Below are positions 34,521-46,381 of a stretch of 64,000 bases of DNA, one piece after another. Each line of letters opens with the position of its first letter. Position 1 is the first letter of the stretch. The notes under the pieces were generated by a model. That model saw only the letters and a program-made list of their open reading frames with translations. It searched no databases and was not told the origin of the DNA. This stretch comes from Platycnemis pennipes (lineage: Eukaryota; Arthropoda; Insecta; Odonata; Platycnemididae), in contig OW121846.1 in the NCBI GenBank assembly GCA_933228895.1, forward strand, positions 48,564,107 to 48,628,106, given 5' to 3'. Made by a program: the position numbers and the translations under genes.

Positions 34521-35849
34521 CATAAAACAGGCCATGCACAGACTGGCAACAATATGCCAACATATTCACTGCACTTCATGACGCTGAGCTTGCCATCTTC
34601 ACACGGCGCATTCGCCCTCATGGACTTCACGGGTGTTGTTTCTTCCTTGGTGATTGTGCACCATCACTTACGTTTCTGAATGTGTAATGTGCTTAGAATT
34701 TTTCCTTTCGTATAGTGTGTCGAATTGCGTTAACATATGAAGTTTAAGATATAATTTTCCGAGGTAACTTCACACATTTATGTTTCTACAAAGAAATTTC
34801 TGCACTTATCCACGTAGTGACAGTCTTCAAAATAGCAATTAAAGCATGAACAATCCTTAGAGGTACTAAAGGACTGAAAAATTTCCTATGCCTTGTCGTA
34901 CCTAATCTCGTGTGTGAACTATCTTAATGATTTGCATTTCTGAAGAATAAACCGAGAAAGAATTGTGACCGCGTAAGGAACTTAGTTCTCGATTGGGTAA
35001 TATAGGAGGAACTAAATCAAACGACAATCTTCTTTTTCCGTAAGTTAAAAGAAGAATTCAAAAATTCTCCGCATCCATTTGGTCAAACATCTGCGGGAAT
35101 TTAGAAAGTAGCGAAATCAAACCATAATGATAACCAGAAATGTTAAACTAGAATAGGTAGGGTTGATTACGCGCATTCTAAGTCGAGTTGAAACGATGCG
35201 ATGGAATGTCGCATGGAAGGACAAATGGGTAATACCTATCAATGGTCAAATCGTGAAGTATCGAAATAGAAAGGTCAGAAATCATGAAGATGTGTGCTCT
35301 AAACAGGATTGCATTAAAGCAGACTTGCGGCTAATTCACGGTGTTGAAATTAAGTGGATAGTGAGAACAGATGAAAAACATTCACGGTGTAAACCCGCCT
35401 AACTGATGGAAATTAAAATATCAAACGGAGGTATGTGCACCAGTTATTGGACCTGGAAAGAGTGCGAAAAACAGCTGATGAAATGGAAAGAAAATATACT
35501 CTAAAATGATAACACTGGAGTTAATAAAAATGAATTGTGTAATATCAAAAGATTAAAAGGCAACACTTAACGAGGTTAAATACTTAAAAATATGTAGCAT
35601 GATAAATGAAGTAAAAAATTTATCAGAAGTATAAGAGAGCTTCTTTGTAGCGCAGACATATATACAAAGCTATATGTTATTCATTAAAATACATTTGCAT
35701 TTCAAGAACAATTTCATTACTTGTAACATTACCTCTTCGATGATGGATGAGCACTTGTTCAGCATGCCCGATGACAATCCTCTAGCCAGCCTCAACTCGA
35801 AACACCGTAGTCCTCGCTCTGCTCGTCAATAGGCAGCAACTGAATTTAC
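34521..35849. other. No gene seen
   Basis: Unassigned. The plus frame 35163-35402 has LINE-like composition (HGVEIKWIVRT) but is too degraded to call. Confidence 0.35.
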
Positions 35850-36500
35850 TGCTCGTGGTCCGCCACGTTTAAATAGTGGAAAATCAGGGGGGGGGGGCTC
35901 GTTGCGTAGTGTGAGACAACCTTTAGGGAGGGAGGGTGTGGAGAAATGGAGGGGGTGCTTTCTTCGTAATGGGAATCCGTGGAGAGCAGGGAATATGGGG
36001 AGGGTGTTGAGGGGGCGAGAGGGGAGAGTAGGGAAACAGTGCCGAGGGTCGAATCGGGGACTTCACGGGCAGCAACCCGGCCGGTGAAATCGCCTCGCCA
36101 ATTCTTCACCGCTCCGCCGTTACCGCTCAATGCCGTTGGCCAGAGCAGGATTGAAAAATGCCTAGGATTTTGACTCTAGCGCAACCACATTGGTGTGCGA
36201 GGAGTACCGATTAGGATAAATGACATACAAATTGACCTGCGTCACCGAGCACCATTCAACGCCTCGAATCCACTCGATTCAAAGAACACGATGCGGATTT
36301 GATGAGAAATAAAACGGTGAAACGCGTGTTATGAGCAATTGATCATTAATTTCTCCCAGGTCTACTACCTTTAGGAAGACCAATCGTACATATTTCTTTA
36401 GCAGAAGAGTATGAAAAGGAATGAGACACTGGTTTAATCCGGTTATCAGATAATGCGAATCATTGAATATGGCAAGAGTGTGTTCGTTGTCATTTACTTG
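35850..36500 (+). repeat. Dispersed repeat, partial copy C
   Basis: Matches 7250-7870 and 49770-50380: a G-rich block, gtcgaatcggggac, then the segment around cgatgcggatttgatgagaa and aaacgcgtgttatgagc. It is more diverged than copies A and B are from each other. Frames here (35846-36130 minus, 35979-36173 plus) are not conserved between copies. Confidence 0.6.
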
Positions 36501-37229
36501 CACTTCGTGGTCATAACTAAGTACATATTATTAATCTTCTCCCCTGAACACGTTCTGATTATACTAAAAGTCCATGAACGATTTCATTTTGGTGGTTCTG
36601 TTTAGATATAAGAGATACAATTAGATGGGATTATGCGATGCTTGCTGAGGAATCCGGAATCATGTTCGCTTTTCGTAACACCCTGAGCACAATATGCATT
36701 AATTTTTTTCTTCAATTTTCTCACGATTCGTAGCCATTTTGCGAAAGGGGTCATCTCCACCGTTCCATGACGAAGGTGGGGTGATGATTGCAGGTGGAAA
36801 GGCGAGTAGTCAGAAGGTCATCGAAAAGGAGGACTTGAGAAAGTTATGTTAAAGGGACGGAAAAATATTAGGTCCCAGTTTGGCCTATATCACGATTGTT
36901 CCCGCACGAAACAAATGTATTAATCCTTATAATGAGGGAATGATATGCATTCGTATAAAGCATTTTCCTGCTCCATAAACAGCATGAACTGCAAATAAGA
37001 CATAAATTCCGTAAAAATACCATGTGCTCACTATATTTTCTCCTTTTCTAGTTTCAATTTAATTTCAAGAGAGAATCGGAGTTCAAGGAAAGATTGAAGG
37101 GAAAACAAGGCTGACAAATAAAGGAATAAAAATTACGAATCATACGGGTGAATATAATCCAAGACGATGTAGTCGACTACCCATTTGTCAGTACTTAAGG
37201 AGCGTCCTCATTACATATTCTTCAATTTT
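36501..37229. other. No gene seen
   Basis: Unassigned sequence between repeat copies. Confidence 0.4.
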
Positions 37230-37420
37230 GTTCGGGATAAAACCTAACCGTACACTCGGACTTTCTTCCGTGGACGCACAATACTGCACAAATGGGCATT
37301 GGATTCCTGGATTCCCAAAGTTGAATCCACATTGGACGACGCTGCCTTCCATCCTCTGACTTCCAGGTGGCACTGGTGAAGTATTCAGAGAAGACTAAAA
37401 CATGAGAAGGAGGTTTTGAA
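37230..37420 (-). repeat. Dispersed repeat related to 52600-52850
   Basis: Minus strand shares with 52600-52850 a series of matching words (cctgga-gtcagag, gtggattca-ctttgg, gaatcc-ggaatccaatgc with substitutions). Reading frames in the two copies keep similar residues (M-PG-QR-EG-V), which could be chance or a shared mobile-element frame. Confidence 0.45.
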
Positions 37421-37439
37421 TCCATAAGTCATAAAAGGG

Positions 37440-37555
37440 AACACCGCAATATGGAAATGCCCTCCACTAGACACTCAAGTGAGGACCGGTTTTCCTGGGC
37501 CCTCGGGATGGGAGGCCAATACTCAAGCCACCACACCAACCCGATCCCCGGTATT
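37440..37555 (-). mobile_element. tRNA-derived SINE, copy 2
   Basis: Minus strand: a head with ggttggtgtggtggcttgag and ttggcctcccatcccgaggg, then accggtcctcacttgagtgt, which also occurs in copy 1 at 28560-28765. Box B is eroded. Confidence 0.55.
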
Positions 37556-39017
37556 TGAGATTGTTTACGTATGATATTAGCTTTTAATCACAGATAGTTC
37601 ACTTGTCATTAAAGTAGTGAGCATATTATTTAGAAGGCGTCGTATGTCAAGCTCCGTTCCCGGAAGTCTGGCGGAAAAAACTGTATGAGGGATACGGGTT
37701 TGCCTCCCTCTCATGGGCGGTTTCATGGGTACGCCAGTGTAAAAGACCGTGTCTGTTGATGGGGTCCGGGTCGCCATCCCTATTATTTGTTGCGTTGATT
37801 TCATTCATTTGTTTTCAGTCAGAGGTTTTGAACTGTAAAATATAATGAAAAATTATATTTTTTATGAAATGAGTACTCGGCTGATATCCTATGATATACC
37901 CGCGTATCACGTTGTCCGATATGGTGGCTAGAGTAACTTATCACATCCTGATGTTCCAATTTCAAATACAGGGAGTGGAAAGTGGCGCTTTTGACATACC
38001 GGTACTGCATTTACGTGAAAAAGTAGGACACATCAATTACATAATTTTATCTTTTTAATGGGATGAAACACAATGAACCCTTTGTGTTGTACGGGTCGAA
38101 AAATGCTGAGGAGTGTTTTCAAAGCGCATTTAGTGTATCAATTTCAGCAAATCACATTTGTACTCCTCTGTTTGGTCATCTAATTACCTACTATGGGATG
38201 TAATTACCTTCTAATGGTAGTGCCAATTAACGTCACCTACAGCTACTCCCCGTAAATGGGTACCTGGACGTCAGTTATGCAAGTGTAGTAGGTTATTTAC
38301 TGACTTTCCACAGTTGAGTTTTTTGATTTACGTCTAAAAATCACTGTTATATTTTAAAAGCTACAAGGTTATATGTTGCATAAAATATTTATATTCTCCA
38401 AGGGACTTCTAATGAAGAAATGAAACAGATTTAAATACTTTATTGAACTATTGTGATATGTCACATTGAGTGAATTACTGCTTTTCCTGAGATAACCATT
38501 TCTGAGTATCCCTCTGAGTATCACTCCTTCGCTATTTTACGGGGAAATATTATGGCTGAATATCTCCTGCTTTTATTTAAACACTTGTATCAGTTAATGC
38601 AAGAATTAGCACCGAAAAAGGCGCTACCTACGAGCTGAGTGGTGGATACTGGAAGAGGTTGAGACGAAGTCTCTTTTGGTCGAAGAGGCCACACTTCTAT
38701 TCTCCTAGGGACTGTAATTAACGACGTTTCCCCTAAGATTGTTTGACACAGCCAACCACCTTTTGTTCCAACATCCGAGTTACACTAAAAAGATCTTCTT
38801 CCTACAAGAAGCCATCCCTGAGCACTACAAAATCTTCAACCGTTCATTTTTCATCGTTCGTAGATGTATGCTCCTTTTACGTGATTTTTGGAGACCATGT
38901 ATCCGGGTTGGATCTGAGAACGGGGAGCATGGTGTTGGAACACTGTCAATAAATACTCTTTCGTTAGGATTACGTTTTTTATATTTTTCATTTAAAAATC
39001 CTTTAAGGTAAATAAAC
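37556..39017. other. No gene seen
   Basis: Unassigned. Plus frames at 38739-39011 overlap in two registers and have no recognised motif. Confidence 0.4.
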
Positions 39018-39110
39018 ATCTACACGATACCCTACAAGCCACCACGAGGGTGTGTGGCAGGAGGCGAAGATCACCAAGCATTCACTATTGACATAGAAAC
39101 AGCTAATATA
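39018..39110 (-). mobile_element. CR1-like LINE 3' tail, minus strand
   Basis: Minus strand reads gaatgcttggtgatctt, then cctgccacacaccctcgtgg and gtagggtatcgtgtagatgt. This is the same 3' end as in 22265-22895, extremely 5'-truncated. Confidence 0.7.
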
Positions 39111-39139
39111 GGGTCTCATGTTACTGAATTGTTAGTATC

Positions 39140-39585
39140 TAACAATTGTGTTTTGGGTTACCGGGTGCATTATCAAGCAACAACAAGATTTTAAATGGAT
39201 TTTTTTCCTTAAGGCAGTACTTCTTGAACTCAGGTATAAAACAGATTCAGTACCAGTCCTCAAATAAGGCAGATGTAACCCGAGATTTTGCGTTTGATTT
39301 CCAGATGACCGGAATAAAGGATTTATAAATATTTTTAATGCTCGCGGATTTTCCGATTAGTAAATTAGATGAGGTCTAAATTTGCAATAGCATAAGAGTC
39401 GCGATCTTTTGCTGCCATAAATCCAGGAGCAGACATTTCTTCTTTATAAATATGCGTATGGCGAGTCATTGCTTTCCAGAAAAGCCCGCTTCATCAACAT
39501 TAAAAACCTGTTCTACTAGGTAACCTCCCTCTTCAATTATTTTTTTTGTATTCTTTGAAGATTCTTCGCCTACTCACCACTTAAC
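39140..39585 (-). mobile_element. pogo/Tigger-type transposase fragment
   Basis: Minus strand, reading down from 39585: ESSKNTKKIIEEGGYLVEQV then FNVDEAGLFWKAM (first catalytic D of the DDE domain), HIYKEEMSAPGFMAAKDR, a damaged stretch with stops, then SNAKSRVTSALFEDWYWICF and FKILLLLDNAPGNPK (second catalytic D). This is the core of a CENP-B-like DDE transposase of the pogo/Tigger group. The DNA-binding N-terminus and the C-terminal catalytic residue are not seen. Stops make it inactive. Confidence 0.8.
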
Positions 39586-39644
39586 AAATGCTTAAGTGTA
39601 GTGGGGGACCGGGTTTATTATCAAACAACAGCAAGATTTTAGAT
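39586..39644 (-). mobile_element. Second, short pogo/Tigger fragment
   Basis: Minus strand reads GSKILLLFDNKPGPPLHLS, a diverged second version of the LLLLDNAPG block in the adjacent element at 39140-39585, with the matching DNA words caacagcaagattttagatc versus caacaacaagattttaaatg. Confidence 0.5.
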
Positions 39645-39870
39645 CCGGCGTCGTTATTTTTTGGGTAAACCCGCGTCACAGTATAAAAATGACCAACAGT
39701 TTCGTCTCCGCTGATGGAGACTTCCTCAGGGTAATGACATTGCTTGGTTTGCGCGTAGATTTATATTTCACGGCGGTGGAGGTGGGGGAGTGGATGAGGG
39801 TGGAGGAGAGTGTGTCTCGATTTTTCTTTTCGTTCTCGAAATAACTGGAAGCCAGGATGAGCTTACCATT
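39645..39870 (-). repeat. Penelope pseudo-LTR, downstream copy
   Basis: About 90% identical by eye to 40563-40800, with shared blocks cgtcgttattttttgggtaa, ttcgtctccgctg and ataactggaagccaggatga. Confidence 0.8.
39695..39729 (-). ncRNA. Hammerhead-like core in pseudo-LTR (downstream copy)
   Basis: Minus strand: CTGAGGA (39729-39723), one extra A, stem II GTCTCC/GGAGAC perfectly paired (39721-39716 with 39709-39704), then GAAAC. It fits the CUGANGA ... GAAA order, apart from the extra base. Confidence 0.45.
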
Positions 39871-40562
39871 TGTCCTTGGTCTCTATTAAAATTTCTTGCA
39901 TACTTCCTAATTTCGAGGGCCTCTTTATTAACCTCGTCTTGAAATGTTCTTCCCTTGCTATGACTTCTGCGTTGGCCACGTCGATTCCGTGTCCTTCGGC
40001 GGCGTGTTCTGCGACCGCTGATTTTTCAAAGTGGCCCAGTCTAATAACGGCTCCATGATCTTCTAATCTTATTTAAATGTGGTAATTTCAACATGTAAAA
40101 AGGAAGGACGCAGATATATTACTACAATATGGTCTGTCCTTATTTAGTGCTTAATATGTATAGCTTACATTTTATTGATTTTTCACTTCCTAAGCGATAT
40201 TTGTCAGATTCTATGACTCAACCTCGTGGATTTAAAATTTCTTGCGTGGAGAGGAATGATACTTTCTAATGACCTTGCGATTCACCGTGCCCAATTTGGT
40301 CATCTACTGTGAAATAGGGGCCACTGAAAAGCCACGTGTCAAATCCTATGGAAGAAAAGTACAATGAAGTGGGCGTACATGCAAAATAAGACGGTCGTAA
40401 GGGAATACCAAATTCCTCGCCATTCGGCGCACCCGCTCGTCTCGCTCCAACCAATTTCATCCCGGGGCCGCCTCCAATGCAGTGGTCTTGATTTCTGCGT
40501 GGCCTACCCCTGATCTTCTGGAAATGACGGTGGAGTGTAGCGCGTTTCATGAAGTATAGTAT

Positions 40563-40800
40563 TTTTTTACTTGGCGTCGTTGTTTTTTGGGTAAACCCGC
40601 GTCACAGTATTAAAATGACCAACAGTTTCGTCTCCGCTGCTGGAGACTTCCTCAGGGTAATGACATTCCTTGGTTTCCGCGTAGATTTATATTCTCACGG
40701 TGGTGGAGGTGGGGGAGTGGATGAGGGTGGAAGTGGGGGTTTCTCGATTTTTCTTTTCCTTCCCGAAATAACTGGAAGCCAGGATGAGCTTACCATTTTT
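40563..40800 (-). repeat. Penelope pseudo-LTR, upstream copy
   Basis: Direct repeat of 39645-39870. It has a G-rich stretch at 40699-40738 corresponding to 39773-39812. Confidence 0.8.
40621..40655 (-). ncRNA. Hammerhead-like core in pseudo-LTR (upstream copy)
   Basis: Same core as 39695-39729, with CTGAGGA at 40655-40649 and stem II at 40647-40642 / 40635-40630. The loop differs by one base while the stem is preserved. Confidence 0.45.
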
Positions 40801-41548
40801 ATTTATTTTCTGGCCAACGAGAGCCCTAAGTCTTGAGGTTTCGTGAGCGCCACGTGCCGTTTAGAATAGATTTTTTTGGTAAGAAGTAAGGAAATTTTTT
40901 TGCGTACTTGACTGCGATGTAAAATAATTTTAGGGATGGTAGCTCCGAAATATTAGTCACGCATCACCTATCACAATTTACCCGAAGCGATGGCACTGTG
41001 AAGGCCTCATGGGAGGGCGTCTTGAATCATTGAGTATGACACCAAGTAATCTATCCTAGTTTTTCAACCCTTGTTTTAAAATGTCCAAAAAATATGCTGT
41101 TTCGCAGTATACAGGGCATTATAGATATCATTATTGAGGAGAAAGGCCATGATTGTAAATAAAAGGGTACCTCAGCATAGCTCAAAGCAAAGGATGAAAT
41201 ACAGACGTAGTTTGAATTTACATTCGTGTCACGAATGAATTTGGACACGTTGAAAATGCACACAGCTCCTGTATCAATTGCTCAAATTTCTTGATCAAAA
41301 TCGTATTTTCGCCACTTGTTGCTGCCAAAAAAGTTATTAAACGACAAATTATGTGAAATACATCGCCGTTCACGTGACAGATTGAAATAAACTACATTTA
41401 TCGCAATGCGCGTCTTAAGCGCTGGAATGTGGTGCCTCTTTGGTCGTGGGTTCTCTGACGCCCTTTCTCACTTTCGTTTCCATACTTGATGGACCGCGAG
41501 TTTTCAAAACCTAGTACCTTGAAGCTTACAAAGTGAAATACCGATCCT
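40801..41548. other. No gene seen
   Basis: Unassigned. Confidence 0.4.
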
Positions 41549-41625
41549 GGATAGCATAGTGGTCTGAGCAACGGCCCTGAAATCCTTATGTCCGTGGTTC
41601 GATTCCCTGACCAGATAAATTTTAT
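41549..41625 (+). mobile_element. tRNA-like SINE head
   Basis: Contains ggatagcatagtggtctgag (box A-like) and gtggttcgattccctg (box B). The acceptor and T stems do not pair, so this is a tRNA-derived SINE head rather than a working tRNA gene. Confidence 0.6.
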
Positions 41626-42619
41626 AACATGGCAATTTATGTGAAATTGGGCACGTTTAAATGCTCACGGCATTGCTCGAATATGGTATTTATTGCTCCA
41701 ATGCCTTAAGGGAAATCGCATTGTATCTAAGTATCGCTGTTAATTTTGGAAGAAAAATTGTCTGTGCCAGAGACAGTTATTGTTATTTACACCCATATTA
41801 TTTCTCCGCTATTCGCCAATAAATAGATTTCCTTTGATAAGAGAATTTCAATAAGTGAAAACTATTTGGATGATGACAAACATCTGTAAGTTAACATTTT
41901 TTCAATGAGTTAATACCATGGTAATGGATTCAATCGATATCTTAGAATATGTACCAATTGGTGTAAAACAAAAATTTCCATACTTGTCGCATAGTAATAC
42001 TTTCAAACAAGAGCATTTGCACTACAGTGTGGAATGTGTATATTATTGGTTTCATTTCGCAGGTTTTTAAAAAGTAAATTTCCAGCGCTGAACAGATCAG
42101 ATGGACCAGATAGGCGTTGTATCAATCTGCAAACATGTATATACCGCCTTTGATTAACGCACGTGGCATATTTTTCAATGGCCTACCGGTCTCAAAGTTT
42201 TTGCCAAATGCGTTATGTTGAATGTTTACCTCTCGATGCCGTGCGATGAATAAGGGCAGAGTGTTTAAGCAGACTTTTTCTCTAACAGTTCTCGAGTCTT
42301 AATAAAATTCCTTCCCGTATGCAACCATCTGCAAGTAAATTCGGTAAAAGAAACCTAACACAATACTGAATGTGAAAATTATTGGATTGAATGCAAAATT
42401 TTTTATATAGCTTCCTGAAGACTTTTTTGCTCTCGATCTTCTGAGGACCATGGCAGAGTTCCAGCTTCTAATTTCTCTGTTTGTATTGCTTGTAAGATTG
42501 TTTCAGGTTGTAAACACTAGGGTCTTAAGATTGCTCTTAAATCGATGCTAGCTGACTGATGGGCGTCACACTGCGTGAGTTGTACACATGCATTATGAAA
42601 AGCGTTTTCAGGGAATATT
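41626..42619. other. No gene seen
   Basis: Unassigned. Confidence 0.4.
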
Positions 42620-43600
42620 TTCAAGTCTTTTATTTTAGGGTGAACCATTTGGCGTTAAACTGTGAAGGAATGGCTAGATTTTAGTGACATACCACACAAT
42701 CATGTACTCCATGTCTCAAAAAGGATGAAAAGTGTACTGTTTCGACTCAAACACCTGAAGCATATCCTACCGTTTCACACAAGGGAACAATTAATCGCGT
42801 CGCTAATTATCCCTAATTTTGATTATTGCTCATTGGTCTGTTGTGATATGACTCTCGATCAAAAAGATAAACTCCAAAGTCTTCAGAACTCCTATATGTG
42901 CTATATATTTTATATCCGTCGTGATGCACACATGTCTCCGTACAGAGAATAAATGGCGTGGTTCAGTGTGGAAGCTAGACGTCATTTACATGCTTGGGAC
43001 ATTTCTCCACCCTCTGTTCTCCAGGAGAGAGTCAAGTTACCTGTACGACATTTTCTAAAACCAACCTGTATCTCGAAACATGTCTACCAGAAGAGACCCA
43101 TCTATCCTCTACTGCCCATCACATCGTACGTCGAAATACCACGAATCTATCGTATTCAGATCTACAGTGACATGGAATTCGCTATCAAAGTCAATAAAAA
43201 GTCAAAAATCTTTGCCTCTATTAATCCATGGCATCCTTATTCTTTTACTGCCTCCTTAATCCTTTATTCTGGAGCCCCGTCCCACATTCATTTCCTGTGC
43301 GTAATGTCAGGTTACCTTCATTTCCATGCATACTATAAAGTGGCTACAGACTGTTGATATTCTCACACTTGTACTTTGGTTTCTGATGAGACACTGTTAT
43401 ATTCTATGAGGCACAAATATAACCTACTATTATATTCGATGAAAAAAGAGACCAGGGCCTAGGGCCCGCTGTATGTACTTATCAATATGCTTTCTATTTT
43501 TCTCTGTTATCTTAAATATAAGGATAAATGCACACCTCTTTTGTAACTTTTGTATTACCGTAGGGGTGTTGTACCCAGAGCATAAATGAAACTTATTCTA
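42620..43600 (+). mobile_element. LINE fragment (CR1/Jockey-type), reverse transcriptase C-terminus
   Basis: Open at 42662-42949, TAA at 42950-42952, then open in the same frame to 43357. Reads NHVLHVSKRMKSVLFRLKHL, ILPFHTREQLIASLIIPNFD, YCSLVCCDMTLDQKDKLQSL and then FSVEARRHLHAWDISPPS. These are post-catalytic thumb and connection motifs. The ATGs at 42662 and 42953 are internal, not starts. The 3' end is near gtacccagagcataaatgaa (about 43571-43590). The single in-frame stop and otherwise open frame suggest it is younger than the other LINEs here. Confidence 0.8.
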
Positions 43601-44849
43601 CTCTATATTTTGGAGGTAAAATAATCCCGCGAGGAAGAACTGTCATACGATATGACTGATCCGGAAGGCGAAATGCCTCACGCAGCCATAGGGTCCTACA
43701 TGGAAGCTTTTGCTCGATTTCTGCCAACGACCTCAAAGAACTTGTTGCCGTGAAAACCTAGGGTATGCCTGGTGTGGCGATTTCCCCAAGTTGTGTTCAG
43801 ATAACGGCGTAATGCTTCCAGAAGGGGGATGGGAATTGAGTTTTTAGTATTATGGGAGGTTGCTTTGGCAATAAAGGACTTGATGGCCCAGCGTGTTGTA
43901 TTCAATTGGTCATTTCACTTGAAAAGAACCTTGTACCGACGAGCCGTAACCTGAAATGTGCGTTTGAGTAACCACCCCACAATCCAGTCGCGAATCTCCT
44001 TGCCTTAGGCGGGGGAAGGAGAGGATATTTGACGTCCTATTCCGCCCGAGTAAAATAAGCAAGTCAAGTCTAGTCGGCTTGGTACGTGGCGGAGATAAAA
44101 CGTCCAGTTTAGTAAAATACCGAGTTAGGCTTTTTAGATAAGGTGTTCCCTTAATCCGAAAAAAATACTTTCTATAAATTAGTATTCAAATTGAGAAAGC
44201 CATTTTATTGTGTGAGGAAATTAAGGGCTACTGGATATATCAATAGATAACACCCAAGAAAGAATTGGATCGAAATGGCGACGTCATTATAAGTATTATA
44301 AGTAAAATAATATAAACTAATGATAAATTGCACCATTTAACGTAGTTTTGGAGTATCATATGTAATATGATTATGAACAAACTTTAAACAAGGGAAACAT
44401 TTGCACATTGCATGATTCCCTCTTATCTAATTTCATTACAGAATGACTTCTCATCTAAAACTTTTGGAAGCACCTGGCTAATGTTTGGTTGATAATGTGC
44501 AAATATTTCTCTGCTAAGGACAATATAGTGTTTTCCTACATTCGTCATAAATAAATAGCTCTCTTAATAATTGGTACTTAACCAAATTCAATGTTCTAAA
44601 GTCCCACTAAGACTATTCTAGCAATGCTAAATTATGGATTCGCGAGAAGGATTTATAATAATTGGATAATTTGGATTTTTCCTCACTATTATGAAAATCA
44701 TTTGGAAAAAGAAATAATTATGAAAGAATGTTAATCCAAAGGATCAGTGTTTTGAAATAGGGTCTGAGAGTCAGCTTTGTATAACTTCGACGCAGATAGA
44801 TAGTCGAAATGTATGTCAAATTGTTTTTGACACAGCGAGGGCCCTGGGC
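43601..44849. other. No gene seen
   Basis: Unassigned. The first 450 bases are more GC-rich than the rest. Confidence 0.4.
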
Positions 44850-44930
44850 AGTCCTATGGTAACGCGCTGGCCTAGTAATTTTAAAGTTAGAGGTTTTGCT
44901 TCCAGCTTAGGGTGCAGATGAGTTTTTAGA
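44850..44930 (+). mobile_element. Possible degenerate SINE head
   Basis: tatggtaacgcgctggccta resembles a box A, and gaggttttgcttccag a decayed box B 28 bases later. Weak. Confidence 0.3.
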
Positions 44931-45159
44931 AAAAATAGGACGTTTAGAAAATCCTGTCGTATACTGCTAATAACCCAAAACAACTGAAAAAGAAAATGCT
45001 TTCTTGTACAGTATGGTGAAAGGAAAAATACGAGTCCATCAATTTAGAAACTTTTAGAATCGGCAAAATATGCTACACGACCCCATTGCCTCCGCCATCG
45101 GTTCTTAGCCTCCTGCCTTCCCTCACACAGTCATGGGTAGGAGTGAGATGTATCAGCCG

Positions 45160-45367
45160 AGTACGCTTCCTGAGTACCTCAAATATCGCACACTTTTGAG
45201 TAGAGGGAAAGCGACCACGGTCAAGGCAGAGAAGACAGCTGGAAGCGACGTCCCTTCACCCTCCCCGGAGGTCACGTACTCCGATCACAGGAAAATCCCT
45301 TCTGCAGCAAGCGACGATAATGCTGGGCGCTCGGTGGAGGTAGCGGCGATGGCTAGGACCTCGAAAT
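45160..45367 (+). repeat. About 210-bp dispersed repeat, copy 2
   Basis: Partner of 6108-6317. Here it lies inside an open frame (45133-45441) that reads KATTVKAEKTAGSDVPSPSP and EVAAMARTSK. No Penelope endonuclease follows at this site. Confidence 0.7.
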
Positions 45368-45739
45368 GCGCTCCTCTTTTGGCCCTTTTGAATGTCACGC
45401 TGCTCAAGCTGGGGAGGGGGGACTTGGGAACTCTATTTTGACGATAACGAATCACCAGCAAATGCTGGAGATACGAAAGCCGAATTCCCGGGTGAATTTA
45501 TTCCTAAAACTTACAAATCCGATTTCCCTCTAGTATCCCCTCAGCCTACGGGCCAATTATCTGTTAAACATCATTACTAAAATCCTATTTTACCGTTCAG
45601 CAAATCAGGTATCAGCTGCCTACGCATGCCTTGAAAGACTCTCCTTTCTAGCCTCCTATGGAAGTCCTAACTTGAGCATTTGGGATACCTCTCGCTGAAT
45701 CGAACCCGCCGCTAATCTTATCGCGCAGCCTGGTTTTAG

Positions 45740-45805
45740 TTGGGGCTGTCCAAGAGCCCACTTTCCCCCTGCCACAAACCCTCTCGGTAGTTTGCAGGGT
45801 ATCGC
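45740..45805 (+). mobile_element. CR1-like LINE 3' tail
   Basis: ccctgccacaaaccctctcg and gtagtttgcagggtatcgca match the tail of 22265-22895. Confidence 0.65.
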
Positions 45806-46381
45806 ATTGATGTATGTAACACGGATCTGCGCAGACGAATACACCAGAAGGGTACAGATAGACAGCACCCTGGTAGGAGCGTCCGCGTCTTCGGAGCGTC
45901 GCAAGGGCAGAAGCCGGTGCCGAAAAAAAAGCAGGTCCATACGCGTGGCAGGGGACAATTATGCGTGAGGATTTACGTGTATTCGTCGCAGGCCTTCAAA
46001 ACAGCTCTATTTTTCAGCTTTATCCAAGATCTCTGGAGCCCGTGCTCCTGAAATGTCCTCAAAACAATCCTCCGGGGGGCCTGGTGGAAGGAAAAAGCAA
46101 CCGAATGAAATACTATTGATGCTACTATATTCCTAGTTATCGATTGGAATGAGGTATTTAACTAAGTACTCGGCCCGACTTTGGTAGATAATGAATCGAA
46201 TATCAGTCAAGAATAATTAACTTATTTTTTTAATGGCGCTGTTATGTACATTTGCGGATAAATGCGATTAGATCATTCAGTACACGTTCGTAATGTTGGA
46301 TTTCATTAATTTCATCTTTCACATAACTCCATAAAAATGGATAGCTCCAGTTCCTTAGTTAACTTTTCTCTTATGAGGGTT
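45806..46381. other. No gene seen
   Basis: Unassigned. It may include the downstream part of the Helitron remnant, but I cannot read its Rep or helicase motifs here. Confidence 0.35.

Larger units (their letters stand above)
39645..40800 (-). mobile_element. Penelope-like element with two direct pseudo-LTRs, internally deleted
   Basis: Two direct copies of about 225-238 bp (39645-39870 and 40563-40800) flank a remnant. Between them, minus strand 40062-39850, an endonuclease C-terminus reads SAVAEHAAEGHGIDVANAEV then REEHFKTRL. Direct terminal repeats that include the end of the reading frame are typical of Penelope elements. Each terminal copy carries a hammerhead-like core with a perfect 6-bp stem II. 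The reverse transcriptase and the GIY-YIG boxes are missing. Bases 40080-40560 are unassigned. The family is distinct from the others in the window. Confidence 0.7.

Noticed and set aside
34262..34679. Overlapping frames on both strands in the GC-rich island
   Set aside because: Mutually overlapping frames with no motif indicate base composition.
41549..41625. Possible functional tRNA gene
   Set aside because: Boxes A and B are present, but the acceptor and T stems do not pair. Better explained as a SINE head.
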